Assembly: GCF_050847355.1 (NCBI RefSeq)
Contig: NZ_CP193755.1
Coordinates: 1,922,001-1,986,000, forward strand
Direction: 5' to 3'
Source of the DNA: Limimaricola sp027213785
Lineage (GTDB): Bacteria > Pseudomonadota > Alphaproteobacteria > Rhodobacterales > Rhodobacteraceae
Length of the DNA stretch: 64,000 nt
The translations under genes and the position numbers were made by a program. Numbering within the stretch: position 1 is the stretch's first letter; each line of letters opens with the position of its first letter. Under the pieces are notes generated by a model. The model was not told the DNA's origin. It searched no databases and was given only the letters and a program-made list of their open reading frames with translations. Of this stretch, positions 1 to 8,237 are shown in pieces.

Positions 1-1
1 C

Positions 2-1642
2 GTGCTGGCGCTGCTGGTCGGGCTGAACCTCGTGCTGGCCCCGAACTTCGCGCCGCTCTACTCGGATCTGTCGCTCGCCACCGCCGGCCGGGTGGTTTCG
101 GCGCTGGAGCAGGACGGCTTCGACGTGGAGCTGTCGGGCGGCGGCACCATCGTCTCGGTGCCACAGGACGACGTGGCCCGGGCCCGCATGGCGCTGGCCG
201 AGCAGGGCCTGCCCGGCGAGGGCGGTGCCGGCTGGGAGATCTTCGACCAGTCCTCGGGCCTCGGCATGAACAGCTTCATGCAGCAGGTGAGCCGGCTGCG
301 CGCTCTCGAAGGGGAACTCGCCCGGTCGATCCAGACCATCGACGGCATCGACGCGGCCCGCGTGCATCTCGTGCTGCCCGAGCGCGAGGCCTTCTCGCGC
401 ACCCGGCCCGAGCCCTCGGCCTCGGTGATCGTGCGCGGACGCGCCACCTCCTCGATCTCGCGCCGGCAGGGTCTCGCGATCCGGGCGCTGGTGGCCTCGG
501 CGGTGCCCGATCTCGCCGCCTCGCGCGTCACCGTGCTCTCGGCCAGCGGCGAGACGATCCTGTCGGAAGAGACCGAGGGCGACGCCGGCGTGCAGGCGGC
601 GGGGGCCTCGATGCAGGAGCGGCTGCAGCGGTCGATCACCGAGATGCTGACCGCCCGCGTCGGCGCCGGCAACGCCCGTGTGCAGGTCAATGTCGACCTC
701 TCGACCGAGCGCCAGGTGATCCGCGAGCAGAGCTTCAACCCCGATCAGCAGGTGGTGCGCTCGACCGAGACCCGCCAGGAGGAGAACCAGGACCGCGAGG
801 GCACGCAGCAGGAGGTCGGCGTCGGCAACAACCTGCCCCCCGAACTGGGCGGCGACGTGAATGGCGAACAGTCCGCCTCGACCTCGACCCGCACCGACGA
901 GATCGTCAATTACGAAATCGGCTCGACCCAAAGCGAGACGGTGCGCGAGCCCGGATCGGTGGAGCGGATCTCGGTCGCGGTGCTGGTCAACGGCATCTAC
1001 AACGTCGCCGCGAACGGCGAGACGGTCTACGAGGAGCGCAGCCCCGAAGAGCTGGAGCGGCTCGCGGCGCTGGTGCGCTCGGCGGTGGGCTATGACGAGG
1101 CGCGCGGCGATCTGGTCTCGGTCGATAGCCTGCGCTTCATGGATTACTCGATGGATGTCGGCGCCCCGATCGGTCTGACGATGGGCCAGACCATCGCCCA
1201 GAATTTCGGCGCGATCCTGCGCGGCACCTTCGCCCTGGCGCTGGTCGCGGCGGTGCTGGCCTTCGGGCTTCGGCCGATGCTGCGCCGCGTGCTGCCCGAG
1301 GTGGCGCCGGGCCTGGCGCTCGCCGGGGCCGATGGCGCGGGCCAGCTCGGCTACGAGGGCGGCCCGGCCGGGGCCGGCGCCCCGCGCCTGCCCGGCACTG
1401 CGGCGGCACCAGGCTCGGAACTCGGCCAGCCCGGGATGATCGGCGCAACGGGACCGGGACAGCAGGCCGTGCTGCCCTACGAGCAGCAGATCGCGACCTG
1501 GGAGGGCGACGAGATGGTGTCGCTCGCCTCGGTCGAGGGCAAGATCGGCAAGCGCCGCCTCATCTCGGTCGGCGAGATGGTCGAGAACGAGCCCGAGGCC
1601 TCGTTGAAGGTGGTGCAGGGCTGGCTGGCCGAGGAGGCCTGA
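2..1642 (+). CDS. fliF: Flagellar M-ring protein FliF (5' end cut by window)
   Basis: FliF builds the MS ring in the inner membrane, the base on which the flagellar rod and the switch are assembled. The reading frame is open to the left edge, and the visible protein starts inside the first membrane segment (LALLVGLNLVLAP), so a few dozen N-terminal residues are missing. A YscJ/FliF ring-building region follows (about residues 15-190), then a charged periplasmic stretch rich in Glu, Gln and Ser. A second membrane segment lies near residue 410 (TFALALVAAVLAFGLRP) and a cytoplasmic tail that should contact FliG ends the protein. The stop is one base before the next ATG, so it is operonic with fliH. 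The GTG at base 2 should not be taken as the true start. Confidence 0.95.
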   Translation: MLALLVGLNLVLAPNFAPLYSDLSLATAGRVVSALEQDGFDVELSGGGTIVSVPQDDVARARMALAEQGLPGEGGAGWEIFDQSSGLGMNSFMQQVSRLRALEGELARSIQTIDGIDAARVHLVLPEREAFSRTRPEPSASVIVRGRATSSISRRQGLAIRALVASAVPDLAASRVTVLSASGETILSEETEGDAGVQAAGASMQERLQRSITEMLTARVGAGNARVQVNVDLSTERQVIREQSFNPDQQVVRSTETRQEENQDREGTQQEVGVGNNLPPELGGDVNGEQSASTSTRTDEIVNYEIGSTQSETVREPGSVERISVAVLVNGIYNVAANGETVYEERSPEELERLAALVRSAVGYDEARGDLVSVDSLRFMDYSMDVGAPIGLTMGQTIAQNFGAILRGTFALALVAAVLAFGLRPMLRRVLPEVAPGLALAGADGAGQLGYEGGPAGAGAPRLPGTAAAPGSELGQPGMIGATGPGQQAVLPYEQQIATWEGDEMVSLASVEGKIGKRRLISVGEMVENEPEASLKVVQGWLAEEA

Positions 1643-1643
1643 G

Positions 1644-2294
1644 ATGTCGATCTTCGAACGGGATTTCGACCATGAGATCGCGCAGGAACGCCAGCTGGCG
1701 CGGCGCGAGGCGCAGGCGCGCCATACCGATGACGAGCTGCTCGCCGCCGTCGCCGCCGCCCGCGACGAGGCGCTGGCGCAGGGCCGCGCCGAGGGCCGCG
1801 CCAAGGCCGAGGCCGAGGCGTGCGCCGCCGAAGACGCGGCCCGCTCGGCGGCGCTGGAACGGATCGCCGGGCGGCTTGGCGAGATCATGGCGCAGGAGGC
1901 GCGGCACCGCGCCGCGCTCGAGGCGCAGCTGCTCGACTATGCCGCGACCACCGCCGCGACTGTCCTGCCCGAGATCCTCGAGGCCCATGCCCATCGCCGC
2001 GCCCTGGCGCAGATCCGGCGCGGGCTCAGGCTCGGGCTCGGCGCGGCGCGGCTGGACATCGCCCTGCCCCCGGGCTCGCAAGACTTGCAGCGCGAGGTCG
2101 AGGCGCTGATCACCGATCGGAACCTCGGCGCGCGCGCCCACGTCACCATCGATCCCGAACTCGTTCCCGGCGACGCCCGCGTCTTCTGGGAGGGCGGCAA
2201 TCTCGACTACAGCTTCGCGCAGATCTGCGACGCGATCCTGAGCACATTGCGGGCCAGCGCCCGCCCCCACCCCCAAGCGGAGGACCGCACGTGA
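1644..2294 (+). CDS. fliH: FliH-like regulator of the flagellar export ATPase
   Basis: This 216-residue protein has the layout of FliH: a charged, Ala/Glu/Arg-rich coiled coil over residues 5-90, then a compact C-terminal domain ending in EGGNLDYSFAQICDAIL. FliH is the peripheral stalk and inhibitor of the export ATPase FliI and docks it on the C-ring through FliN. Its place between fliF and fliN fits this role. Overall sequence conservation in this family is weak, so the name rests on domain layout and position. The start follows the fliF stop by one base, and the last four bases overlap the GTG of fliN (GTGA), suggesting translational coupling. Confidence 0.75.
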   Translation: MSIFERDFDHEIAQERQLARREAQARHTDDELLAAVAAARDEALAQGRAEGRAKAEAEACAAEDAARSAALERIAGRLGEIMAQEARHRAALEAQLLDYAATTAATVLPEILEAHAHRRALAQIRRGLRLGLGAARLDIALPPGSQDLQREVEALITDRNLGARAHVTIDPELVPGDARVFWEGGNLDYSFAQICDAILSTLRASARPHPQAEDRT

Positions 2295-2650
2295 CGGAGA
2301 CCCCCAGCAAGACCACCGGCGCCGAGTTCCCCGAGATCGAGGACGATGCCGCCGCGCTGTTCGACGACGCCCCCGAGGCCCAGGCCACGAAGGGCGGGCG
2401 CAACATCGAGGCGATGCTCAATGTCGGTCTCGACGTGCAGATCGTGCTGGGCCATGCCCGGCTGCCGATCGCGCAGCTTCTGAAATTCGGGCGCGGCTCG
2501 GTGATCGAGCTCGACAAGCGGATCGGCGAACCGGTCGAGGTGGTGATCAACGACCGCCTCGTGGCGCGCGGCGATCTCGTGAAGCTGGGCGATGCGCGGA
2601 TCGGCGTTTCGCTGACCGAGATCGTCAAGGACTACGTTTCGGGCGACTGA
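2291..2650 (+). CDS. fliN: Flagellar motor switch protein FliN
   Basis: FliN forms the base of the C-ring with FliM and takes part in export and in switching rotation. The protein has 119 residues when read from the GTG at 2291, which overlaps the fliH stop (GTGA). There is a variable acidic N-terminus, then a SpoA domain from about residue 38 with the typical strings LDVQIVLGHARLPI and PVEVVINDRLVARGD. Length and domain order are those of a minimal FliN. No FliM gene lies beside it, so FliM must be encoded elsewhere. An in-frame extension to about 1820 exists, but it would overlap all of fliH and is not used. Confidence 0.93.
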   Translation: MTETPSKTTGAEFPEIEDDAAALFDDAPEAQATKGGRNIEAMLNVGLDVQIVLGHARLPIAQLLKFGRGSVIELDKRIGEPVEVVINDRLVARGDLVKLGDARIGVSLTEIVKDYVSGD

Positions 2651-2658
2651 ACACGGCC

Positions 2659-3465
2659 ATGAACCGCAGCCTCCTCCTTCTCGCCACCGGCGCCTTCGCG
2701 CTCGCGGCCTGGCCCGCGATGGCGCAGGACGGGGCGGGCGTGCTCGACGCGCTGGGCGACGTGTTCTCGGACGCGGCGCCGGGCTCTGACGAGCGCGCTT
2801 CGCTCTCGGGGCGGATCATCCAGCTGGTGGCGCTGATGACGGTGCTGTCGATCGCGCCGGGGCTGCTGATGATCATGACCAGCTTCACCCGCTTCGTGAT
2901 CGTGTTCTCGATCCTGCGCTCGGCGCTGGGTCTGAACCAGACGCCGCCCAACATGGTGCTGTCCTCGATGGCGCTGTTCATGACCTTCTTCGTCATGCAG
3001 CCGGTGTTCGAGGATGCTTGGGAGGGCGGGTTGCAGCCGCTGATGAACAACGCGATCACCGAGGAGCAGGCGATCGCGCGGATCGGCGACCCGTTCCGCG
3101 CCTTCATGTTCGCCAACACCCGGCCGCGCGACATCGAGCTGTTCCAGGGGCTGGCCGCGCGCGCCGACGGGGCCGAGCCCGAGCCGCTGCCCGAGACCGC
3201 CGAGGCGGCGTCGTGGCGCTCGCTGATCCCGGCCTTCATGATCTCGGAGCTGCGCCGCGCCTTCTCGATCGGCTTCCTGATCTACCTGCCCTTCGTGGCG
3301 ATCGACCTGATCGTCGCCTCGGTGCTGATGAGCGCCGGCATGATGATGCTGCCGCCCGTGTTGATCTCCTTGCCGTTCAAGGTGATCTTCTTCGTGCTGA
3401 TCGACGGCTGGTACATGCTGGCGGGCAGCCTGATGGAAAGCTACGTGCCACTGGCCGGAGGATGA
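2659..3465 (+). CDS. fliP: Flagellar type III export protein FliP
   Basis: FliP is part of the FliP-FliQ-FliR export gate in the centre of the MS ring. The 268-residue product begins with a cleavable signal peptide (residues 1-22, ending WPAMA before QDG), as is usual for FliP. Conserved segments are visible: APGLLMIMTSFTRFVIVFS, the NQTPPNMVL motif, a periplasmic stretch, RRAFSIGFLIYLPFVAIDL and the C-terminal PFKVIFFVLIDGWYM. Four membrane segments are expected. The gene starts 8 bp after fliN and its stop overlaps the start region of fliG. fliQ, fliR, flhA and flhB are absent from the window. Confidence 0.97.
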   Translation: MNRSLLLLATGAFALAAWPAMAQDGAGVLDALGDVFSDAAPGSDERASLSGRIIQLVALMTVLSIAPGLLMIMTSFTRFVIVFSILRSALGLNQTPPNMVLSSMALFMTFFVMQPVFEDAWEGGLQPLMNNAITEEQAIARIGDPFRAFMFANTRPRDIELFQGLAARADGAEPEPLPETAEAASWRSLIPAFMISELRRAFSIGFLIYLPFVAIDLIVASVLMSAGMMMLPPVLISLPFKVIFFVLIDGWYMLAGSLMESYVPLAGG

Positions 3466-3467
3466 GG

Positions 3468-4550
3468 ATGAACGCGATGACCCCCGCGCCCGCGCGCGAC
3501 GAGCCCAGCCCGGTCCGCGCCGCGGCGACGCCCCCCACCCCGCCGCTGCGCCGGCTGCGCGGCGCCGAGAAGGCGGCGATCCTGTTTCTCTGCCTCGGCG
3601 AGGAGCGCGGCTCGGAGCTGATGCGCAAGCTCGCGCCCGAGGACATTGCCAAGATCACCCGCGCCGTGGCGCGGCTCGGCGTGGTGCAGGCCGAGTTGGT
3701 CGAGCGGGTGCTGGCCGAGTTCTCCGAGGGCGTCGATACCGGCGGCGGCGTGGTCGGCTCGCTGGCCACCGCCGAGGCGATGCTGCGCGCCTTCCTGCCC
3801 GAGGAGCAGGTCGAGGCGATCCTCAACGACATTCGCGGCCCGATGAAGGAGCGCGACCTCTGGACCCGCTTCTCGGCGATGAACGAGAGCGTCATCGCCA
3901 CCTATCTGCGCGGCGAGCACGAGCAGACCGCCGCGGCGATCCTGTCCAATGTCGACACCGAGGTCGCCGCCAAGGTGCTGCCGCTTCTGGGCGAGGAGAT
4001 GATGCGCGAAGTCGTCGAGCGGATGATACGGATGGAGGCGGTGCCGCCCAAGATGATGGCGCAGATCGAGGAGACGCTGCAGACCGACATGCTCTCGGCC
4101 GGCGGCCAGTCGAGCGGCGTCGAGATGGAACAGCGCATGGCGGATCTGTTCAACAAGCTCGACCGCGACGTGTTCGAAGGGCTGCAGCAGGCGATCGACG
4201 CCCGCAAGCCTGGCGCGCTCGACGGCATCATGGCCAAGATGTTCACCTTCGAGGACCTGATCCGGCTCGACGCGCAGAGCCTCGCGCGGGTGATGCGCGG
4301 CCTGACCGGCAACACGCTGCCGCTGGCGCTGCGCGGCGCCTCCAAGGAGATGCGCGAGCATTTCCTCGACGCGCTGACCGCGCGGGCGCGCGACATGCTG
4401 CTCGACGAGATGAACACGATGGGGCCGGTCCGCGGCCGCGACGCCCGCGCGGCGCAGACGATGATCGTCGACTACACCCGCCAGCTTGCCGAAGAGGGCA
4501 CGATCGAGCTGCCGAGCGCGGCCGACGAGGAAGAGGACATCCTCGAATGA
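3468..4550 (+). CDS. fliG: Flagellar motor switch protein FliG
   Basis: FliG couples the C-ring to the stator: it binds FliF at its N-terminus and meets MotA through charged residues at its C-terminus. The 360-residue product has the N-terminal domain (RGAEKAAILFLCLGEE), the armadillo-like middle (ILSNVDTEVAAKVLPLL) and the C-terminal torque region with MFTFEDLIRLDAQSLARVM. I start at the ATG at 3468 because GGAGG at 3457-3461 is spaced six bases from it. An ATG at 3462 overlapping the fliP stop and another at 3477 are possible. This is the last gene of the fliF operon and is followed at once by a hairpin. Confidence 0.95.
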   Translation: MNAMTPAPARDEPSPVRAAATPPTPPLRRLRGAEKAAILFLCLGEERGSELMRKLAPEDIAKITRAVARLGVVQAELVERVLAEFSEGVDTGGGVVGSLATAEAMLRAFLPEEQVEAILNDIRGPMKERDLWTRFSAMNESVIATYLRGEHEQTAAAILSNVDTEVAAKVLPLLGEEMMREVVERMIRMEAVPPKMMAQIEETLQTDMLSAGGQSSGVEMEQRMADLFNKLDRDVFEGLQQAIDARKPGALDGIMAKMFTFEDLIRLDAQSLARVMRGLTGNTLPLALRGASKEMREHFLDALTARARDMLLDEMNTMGPVRGRDARAAQTMIVDYTRQLAEEGTIELPSAADEEEDILE

Positions 4551-4557
4551 CGATAAA

Positions 4558-4581
4558 GGGCCGGAGCTGTCGCTCCGGCCC
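4558..4581. terminator. Bidirectional hairpin terminator between fliG and the DUF1217 gene
   Basis: A perfect 10-bp GC stem (GGGCCGGAGC / GCTCCGGCCC) with a TGTC loop lies 8 bp after the fliG stop and about 40 bp after the end of the convergent minus-strand gene. No run of T follows on either side. It is best read as a shared terminator for two convergent operons. Confidence 0.75.
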
Positions 4582-4622
4582 TGCCGGTTCCCGTCCGATG
4601 GCCGTGTTTCGGCGCGTCCGGG

Positions 4623-5447
4623 CTAGTAGGTCGAGCGCGGCATCGAGGTGATGATCGAGATGTCGAGGGTGATCGGCGTGAACTGTCCCCCCGCCCCGGC
4701 GCTGACGGCGGCGTTCATCAGGGCCAGCGCCGCGTTGGTCGAGCTGTTGACGCCGGACTTCGTGTCAGAGATCGCGACATAGGTCCGCTCGAGCTTCGCG
4801 AGCTCGTCCGGATCCTTGAGCTTGGTGAGATCGAACTTCGCCTTGAACAGCTCGACCTGCTTGTCGATGTCGAGGCCCGCCACGCTTGCAGGCACCCCGA
4901 GCGAGGTGCGCATGAACTCCGTCAGGTCGGAATCCTTGAGCACGTCGTACCAGTTCTTGATGCTACCCGCCTTGCGGCGGAACTCCAGCACGGTGCCGAC
5001 CGTCTCGTTCTGGTCGGCCTGGGCATTCTCGAAATGCTGCTCGACGTATTTGTTGACGATCGTCTTGCGCCAGAAACTGGAGTTGGTCAGCGTGTTCCGG
5101 GTTCCCTCGTCCTTGAAGCCGAGGTTCTTGTAGAGATCCTGAAACCGCGGGTCGGTCAGGCGATTGACCAGGGAGCTGGAGTCCTCGGAGTCGCTCTTGA
5201 GGAGCTTCTTGATCATCGCCTTGCCGAAGATCTGGTCCTCCAGATCGAAGGCCTTCATCACGAAGACATAGAGCTCCCGGTCCTCCATCAGCTGGTCGAC
5301 CGTCTTGATGTCGCCGATGCGCTCCTCGAACGCCTCGATGGCGCGGCTGTGCTCGGCGCTGCTGCGGATCATCTCGAGCTGGCGGTCGCGCGTGGCGTCC
5401 ACCAGCTGCAGGCCCATCCGGGCGTTGAGGCCCGAAAGCGAGATCAT
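4623..5447 (-). CDS. DUF1217 family flagellar protein
   Basis: This 274-residue protein has no signal peptide or membrane segment and carries the alpha-helical DUF1217 pattern (EERIGDIKTVDQLMEDRELYVF; FQDLYKNLGF; VEQHFENAQAD; and the repeat-like RTYVAISD near the end). DUF1217 proteins occur almost only in alphaproteobacterial flagellar clusters, and the family has no settled biochemical role. Its ATG overlaps the flbT stop by four bases, so it is the third gene of a flaF-flbT-DUF1217 operon. A role in flagellin handling or filament assembly is inferred from position only. Confidence 0.8.
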   Translation of the reverse strand: MISLSGLNARMGLQLVDATRDRQLEMIRSSAEHSRAIEAFEERIGDIKTVDQLMEDRELYVFVMKAFDLEDQIFGKAMIKKLLKSDSEDSSSLVNRLTDPRFQDLYKNLGFKDEGTRNTLTNSSFWRKTIVNKYVEQHFENAQADQNETVGTVLEFRRKAGSIKNWYDVLKDSDLTEFMRTSLGVPASVAGLDIDKQVELFKAKFDLTKLKDPDELAKLERTYVAISDTKSGVNSSTNAALALMNAAVSAGAGGQFTPITLDISIITSMPRSTY

Positions 5448-5872
5448 TCGGCGGCCATGGACGCGGAGGCCTGCGTGCCCGACGAGATATGGTCGAACAG
5501 CTTCGCCTCGTGTTCGAGGACCGGGCGCAGCGCGCGCATCGCCTTGTAATAGTCGCCGACGCTGACGTAGTTGGCCGCCTCGAAGATATGGCCGAGGCTC
5601 GGATGGCCGAAGGTGGTGGCGAGGTTCGCCATCTCCCGCTGGATGATCGGCACCAGGTCGTCGCGCAGCTTGGAATGGATCAGCGCGTTCTGCACGAGGT
5701 AGTAGACCCGGGTGACCGGCGTCACCGGCGCGTCCTCGTCGAGCAGGTCATGCCCGCGCACCACGTCTGCATGGCTCTCGATCGTGAGCACGTGGCGGCG
5801 CGACGAGTTGCGCATCATGCAGCCGTTGACGACGATCCGCTCGTCGGGGCGGAGGGTGAGCTTGAGCGCCAT
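5444..5872 (-). CDS. flbT: Flagellin mRNA regulator FlbT
   Basis: FlbT is an alphaproteobacterial regulator that acts on the flagellin mRNA leader and so tunes flagellin translation. The 142-residue product reads MALKLTLRPDERIVVNGCMM, then NSSRRHVLTIES and a conserved LLDEDAPVTPVTRVYYLVQ stretch, all typical. The start is the ATG at 5872, just after the flaF stop. A longer frame upstream lies within flaF and has Arg-rich shadow composition. It belongs to one operon with flaF and the DUF1217 gene, next to the flagellin gene it should control. Confidence 0.93.
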   Translation of the reverse strand: MALKLTLRPDERIVVNGCMMRNSSRRHVLTIESHADVVRGHDLLDEDAPVTPVTRVYYLVQNALIHSKLRDDLVPIIQREMANLATTFGHPSLGHIFEAANYVSVGDYYKAMRALRPVLEHEAKLFDHISSGTQASASMAAE

Positions 5873-5873
5873 G

Positions 5874-6278
5874 TCAGGCCACCTCCGCCGGGGCCGGGGC
5901 CTGGCCGCCAAGGCCCGCCACGATCGAGCGGTTGATCTCGACGAGCGCGCCGACGCCGGCATTGCCGCCGATCACGGCGCTGGTCTGGCGGTCGACGAAG
6001 ATCGCCAGCGAGATCAGCCCGGCGCGCAGCTCGGCCGGCAGCGCGTTGCCGGGCTGGGCCAGGTCGAATTGCAGCTCGGACCAGAATTTCTGATTGGTCA
6101 CCAGATCGTCGCGCAGCCCGTCGGACAGGAGCGCGCTGCGCTCGCGGGCGCTCTCGGCCCGGTCGAAGGCAGAGGCACGGGTGGCGAGCTGGCCGGTGAC
6201 GCGGCTCAGCACACGGCGCTCGATCTGGCGGGGGGTTTCGCTTTCGCGGATGGTGGTCTTGTAGGCGGCGATGCTCAT
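5874..6278 (-). CDS. flaF: Flagellar biosynthesis regulator FlaF
   Basis: FlaF is the partner of FlbT in alphaproteobacterial flagellin control and is needed for flagellin synthesis or secretion. The product has 134 residues and the family signature: an N-terminal YKTTIRESETPRQIERRVLSR, then LSDGLRDDLVTNQKFWSELQ and a hydrophobic helix LRAGLISLAIFVDRQTSAVI. It is the first gene of the flaF-flbT-DUF1217 operon. The 173-bp gap to the flagellin gene holds the flagellin terminator and should also hold the promoter for this operon, which I could not define. Confidence 0.93.
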   Translation of the reverse strand: MSIAAYKTTIRESETPRQIERRVLSRVTGQLATRASAFDRAESARERSALLSDGLRDDLVTNQKFWSELQFDLAQPGNALPAELRAGLISLAIFVDRQTSAVIGGNAGVGALVEINRSIVAGLGGQAPAPAEVA

Positions 6279-6417
6279 GCGTTCTGCTCTCGCTCAGGGC
6301 CCTGCTCTTCTGGCGGGGACGGTGGAGGCGGACGCGGACACAACCCGAGGATCGCGCAGACGCGTCAGCCGGTCGAAAACTGTCGGGGGGGATACCGGGC
6401 GCTGGCCCGGTTGGGGT

Positions 6418-6443
6418 GCGGCCCGCCCCGGAGGGCGGGCCGC
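6418..6443 (-). terminator. Hairpin terminator after the flagellin gene
   Basis: A 10-bp perfect stem (GCGGCCCGCC / GGCGGGCCGC) with a six-base loop lies 9 bp past the flagellin stop codon on the minus strand. There is no T-tract after it. The very short distance also makes it suitable for protecting the 3' end of an abundant mRNA. Confidence 0.7.
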
Positions 6444-6451
6444 GAAGTGCC

Positions 6452-7399
6452 TTAGCGGAACAGGCTCAGGATGTTCTGCGGCGCCTGGTTGGCGATCGAG
6501 AGCGACTGCGACGCCAGCTGCTGCTGGACCTGCAGTGCTTGCAGACGGGCCGCTTCCTCTTCCATGTTCGCATCGACCATCGCGCCGACGCCGGCGTCGA
6601 GGTTGTCGGAGAGCTTGGTCAGGAACTCCTGCTGACGCTCGATCGACTTCTCCGACTGACCCAGCGAGGTAGCCGCGTCGACGGTCGCCTTAGTCGCGGT
6701 GTCGGCGCTGCTCAGAACTGCCGAGAGGTAGGCCTCGCCAGTCGCCGATCCGGCCTTCGCGGCGAAACCATCGGCGATCGCCCGGAACATTTCCTTCTGA
6801 GCGTTCAGATCCACCGGCGTAACCGAGATGGTCGTCGTGGTCAGGGCACCAGCGGAGTCGCGGCTGATGCCGGTGACGATCGTACGCGCACCCCCTGCCG
6901 CACTCGCGCCAGTTTCAGCGGTATAGGTCCCGTCCGCAGCGAAAGCGCTGTCTGCACTCGCGTCCGTAGTACCGTCCGCCTGTTTGCCGGCAGCGTTGAC
7001 CAGGTCATCGCCGTTGAAGGTCGACTGCGAGAGGATTGCCGACATATCGGCGACGAGGCGCGTCAGGTCGGACTCGATCTCGTCGAGACCACCCTTGTTC
7101 TCTTGGGCAAAGGCGACCTTGTCGCGGAATTCCGTCGCCAGGTCCGAGAACTGCTCGGCGCCGAGACGCGCGGTCGCGACCGAGTTCTTGGTCAGGGTCA
7201 GGCTTTCGTTGACGGCCTTGGTCATGCCGCTGTCGCCCTTCATCGTCTCGGAGATCGCGAAGTAGGCGGCATTGTCCTTGCCCGACGACACTTTCAGACC
7301 GGTCGAGATGCGGTCCTGGGTGCTGTTCAGGTTGGAGTTGATGTTCCGCAGGGTCGAGAGGGCGGACATCGCGGAGTTGTTGGTGAGGATCGAAGACAT
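6452..7399 (-). CDS. fliC: Flagellin
   Basis: This is the filament subunit, 315 residues. The conserved D0/D1 ends are clear: N-terminal MSSILTNNSAMSALSTLRNI with ISTGLKVSSGKDNAAYF, and C-terminal LQVQQQLASQSLSIANQAPQ ending in NILSLFR. The surface-exposed middle (about residues 130-190) is short and rich in Ala, Thr, Gly and Ser, as in other Rhodobacterales. A Shine-Dalgarno GGAG lies about ten bases before the ATG. Only one flagellin gene is present here. It is transcribed alone, with a terminator behind it and a possible CtrA half-site in front. FlbT and FlaF next door are its likely post-transcriptional regulators. Confidence 0.97.
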   Translation of the reverse strand: MSSILTNNSAMSALSTLRNINSNLNSTQDRISTGLKVSSGKDNAAYFAISETMKGDSGMTKAVNESLTLTKNSVATARLGAEQFSDLATEFRDKVAFAQENKGGLDEIESDLTRLVADMSAILSQSTFNGDDLVNAAGKQADGTTDASADSAFAADGTYTAETGASAAGGARTIVTGISRDSAGALTTTTISVTPVDLNAQKEMFRAIADGFAAKAGSATGEAYLSAVLSSADTATKATVDAATSLGQSEKSIERQQEFLTKLSDNLDAGVGAMVDANMEEEAARLQALQVQQQLASQSLSIANQAPQNILSLFR

Positions 7400-7470
7400 T
7401 TTAGTTCTCCAGCATTCTAACTGTTCGATCGTTTTTCTGACGAAGTCGGCATGACCGCCGCGGTGTGACT

Positions 7471-7478
7471 ATGGTTAA
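7471..7478 (-). promoter_or_regulatory. Possible CtrA half-site upstream of flagellin
   Basis: On the minus strand the string TTAACCAT lies about 72 bp before the flagellin ATG. TTAACCAT-like half-sites are known for CtrA in Rhodobacterales, where CtrA activates motility genes. The second TTAA of a full site at N7 spacing is absent. No good -35/-10 pair or sigma-28 box was found near it. Confidence 0.35.
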
Positions 7479-7506
7479 ACCCATGAATTGGGGCGCGTTT
7501 GTGGCG

Positions 7507-7926
7507 CTATACGGTCTTATCCATGGGGGCGCGGGAAAGCGTGTCCTTTGTGCTACGGTTGCCGTTCGCGCCATAGAGGCCGCCCAGCCCGTGCCGGTCG
7601 CGCAGGCGCTCCAGATCGCGCGCGACGGCGCCGGTGGTGGCGCGCATCCGTTCCAGCATCGCTGCATCCCGCGCGATGAGATCCGCCAGCACGTCGAGCC
7701 GCTCGCGCAGCTCCTGCGCCGCATCGTCCCCGGCCGCGAGACCGGCCTCGATCTCGGGGCGCGCCGCTTCGATTCGCGCGGCCAGTTCCGATTTGCGCTC
7801 GAGCCGCGCGGTCACGCCGGCAAGGTCGCCCGCGCGGATCTCGGCGATCTCCGCCTCGAGCAGCGCCACGAGTTCCGCGATCTCGGCCTCGAGGCCGCTC
7901 GGCTGCGATTCGGTTTCCTGCGTCAT
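7507..7926 (-). CDS. flgN: FlgN-like flagellar protein
   Basis: A 139-residue, almost entirely helical and charged protein (LEAEIAELVALLEAEIAEI, RLERKSELAARIEAARPEIE). It has the size and coiled-coil character of FlgN, the export chaperone for the hook-filament junction proteins FlgK and FlgL. The ATG at 7926 overlaps the stop of the rod-binding gene by four bases. It is the last gene of the flgE-flgK-flgL-flgI-cheL operon, so the genes for FlgK and FlgL, the expected clients, lie in the same transcript. FlgN conservation is weak, so the assignment leans on context. Confidence 0.6.
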   Translation of the reverse strand: MTQETESQPSGLEAEIAELVALLEAEIAEIRAGDLAGVTARLERKSELAARIEAARPEIEAGLAAGDDAAQELRERLDVLADLIARDAAMLERMRATTGAVARDLERLRDRHGLGGLYGANGNRSTKDTLSRAPMDKTV

Positions 7927-8237
7927 GCTGTCCCCTGCCCCGTCCGGGTGCCGTCGGTGTCTCCATAGGCGCCGATCGCACGCGCCACGCTGGTGGCGAT
8001 TCCCGTGCTGTCCTGATCGGCGATCTGCTCGGCGAAGGCGCGCGCCAAGAAGCTGCGCCAGGTTTCCTCGGCATGGCCGCCGCCGAAGGCGCCGATGTCG
8101 ACGCTCTTGAGCATCTCGTCCACGGTCTGCGCGAGGAACATCTCCTCGAACTTCTTCGCGGTCTTCATCGTCTCGGGATCCGCCTCGCGGGTCTTGGCGA
8201 GCGGCTTGAGAGACAGCGCGGTGGGCATGATCTCCAT
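7923..8237 (-). CDS. Rod-binding protein (FlgJ N-terminal domain / CheL type)
   Basis: A 104-residue protein equal to the rod-binding half of FlgJ: AKKFEEMFLAQTVDEMLKSV, then GGGHAEETWRSFLARAFAEQIA. FlgJ caps the growing rod. The muramidase half found in enterobacterial FlgJ is absent, as is usual in alphaproteobacteria, so a separate peptidoglycan hydrolase must open the wall; none is seen in the window. The ATG at 8237 shares one base with the flgI stop. A second in-frame ATG three codons on is also possible. The stop overlaps the flgN-like start. Confidence 0.85.
   Translation of the reverse strand: MEIMPTALSLKPLAKTREADPETMKTAKKFEEMFLAQTVDEMLKSVDIGAFGGGHAEETWRSFLARAFAEQIADQDSTGIATSVARAIGAYGDTDGTRTGQGTA

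Noticed and set aside
58..738. Long open frames opposite or overlapping fliF and many other genes
   Set aside because: They are Arg/Pro/Ala-rich, have no motifs or ribosome sites, and mirror real genes in high-GC DNA. I treat them as shadows.
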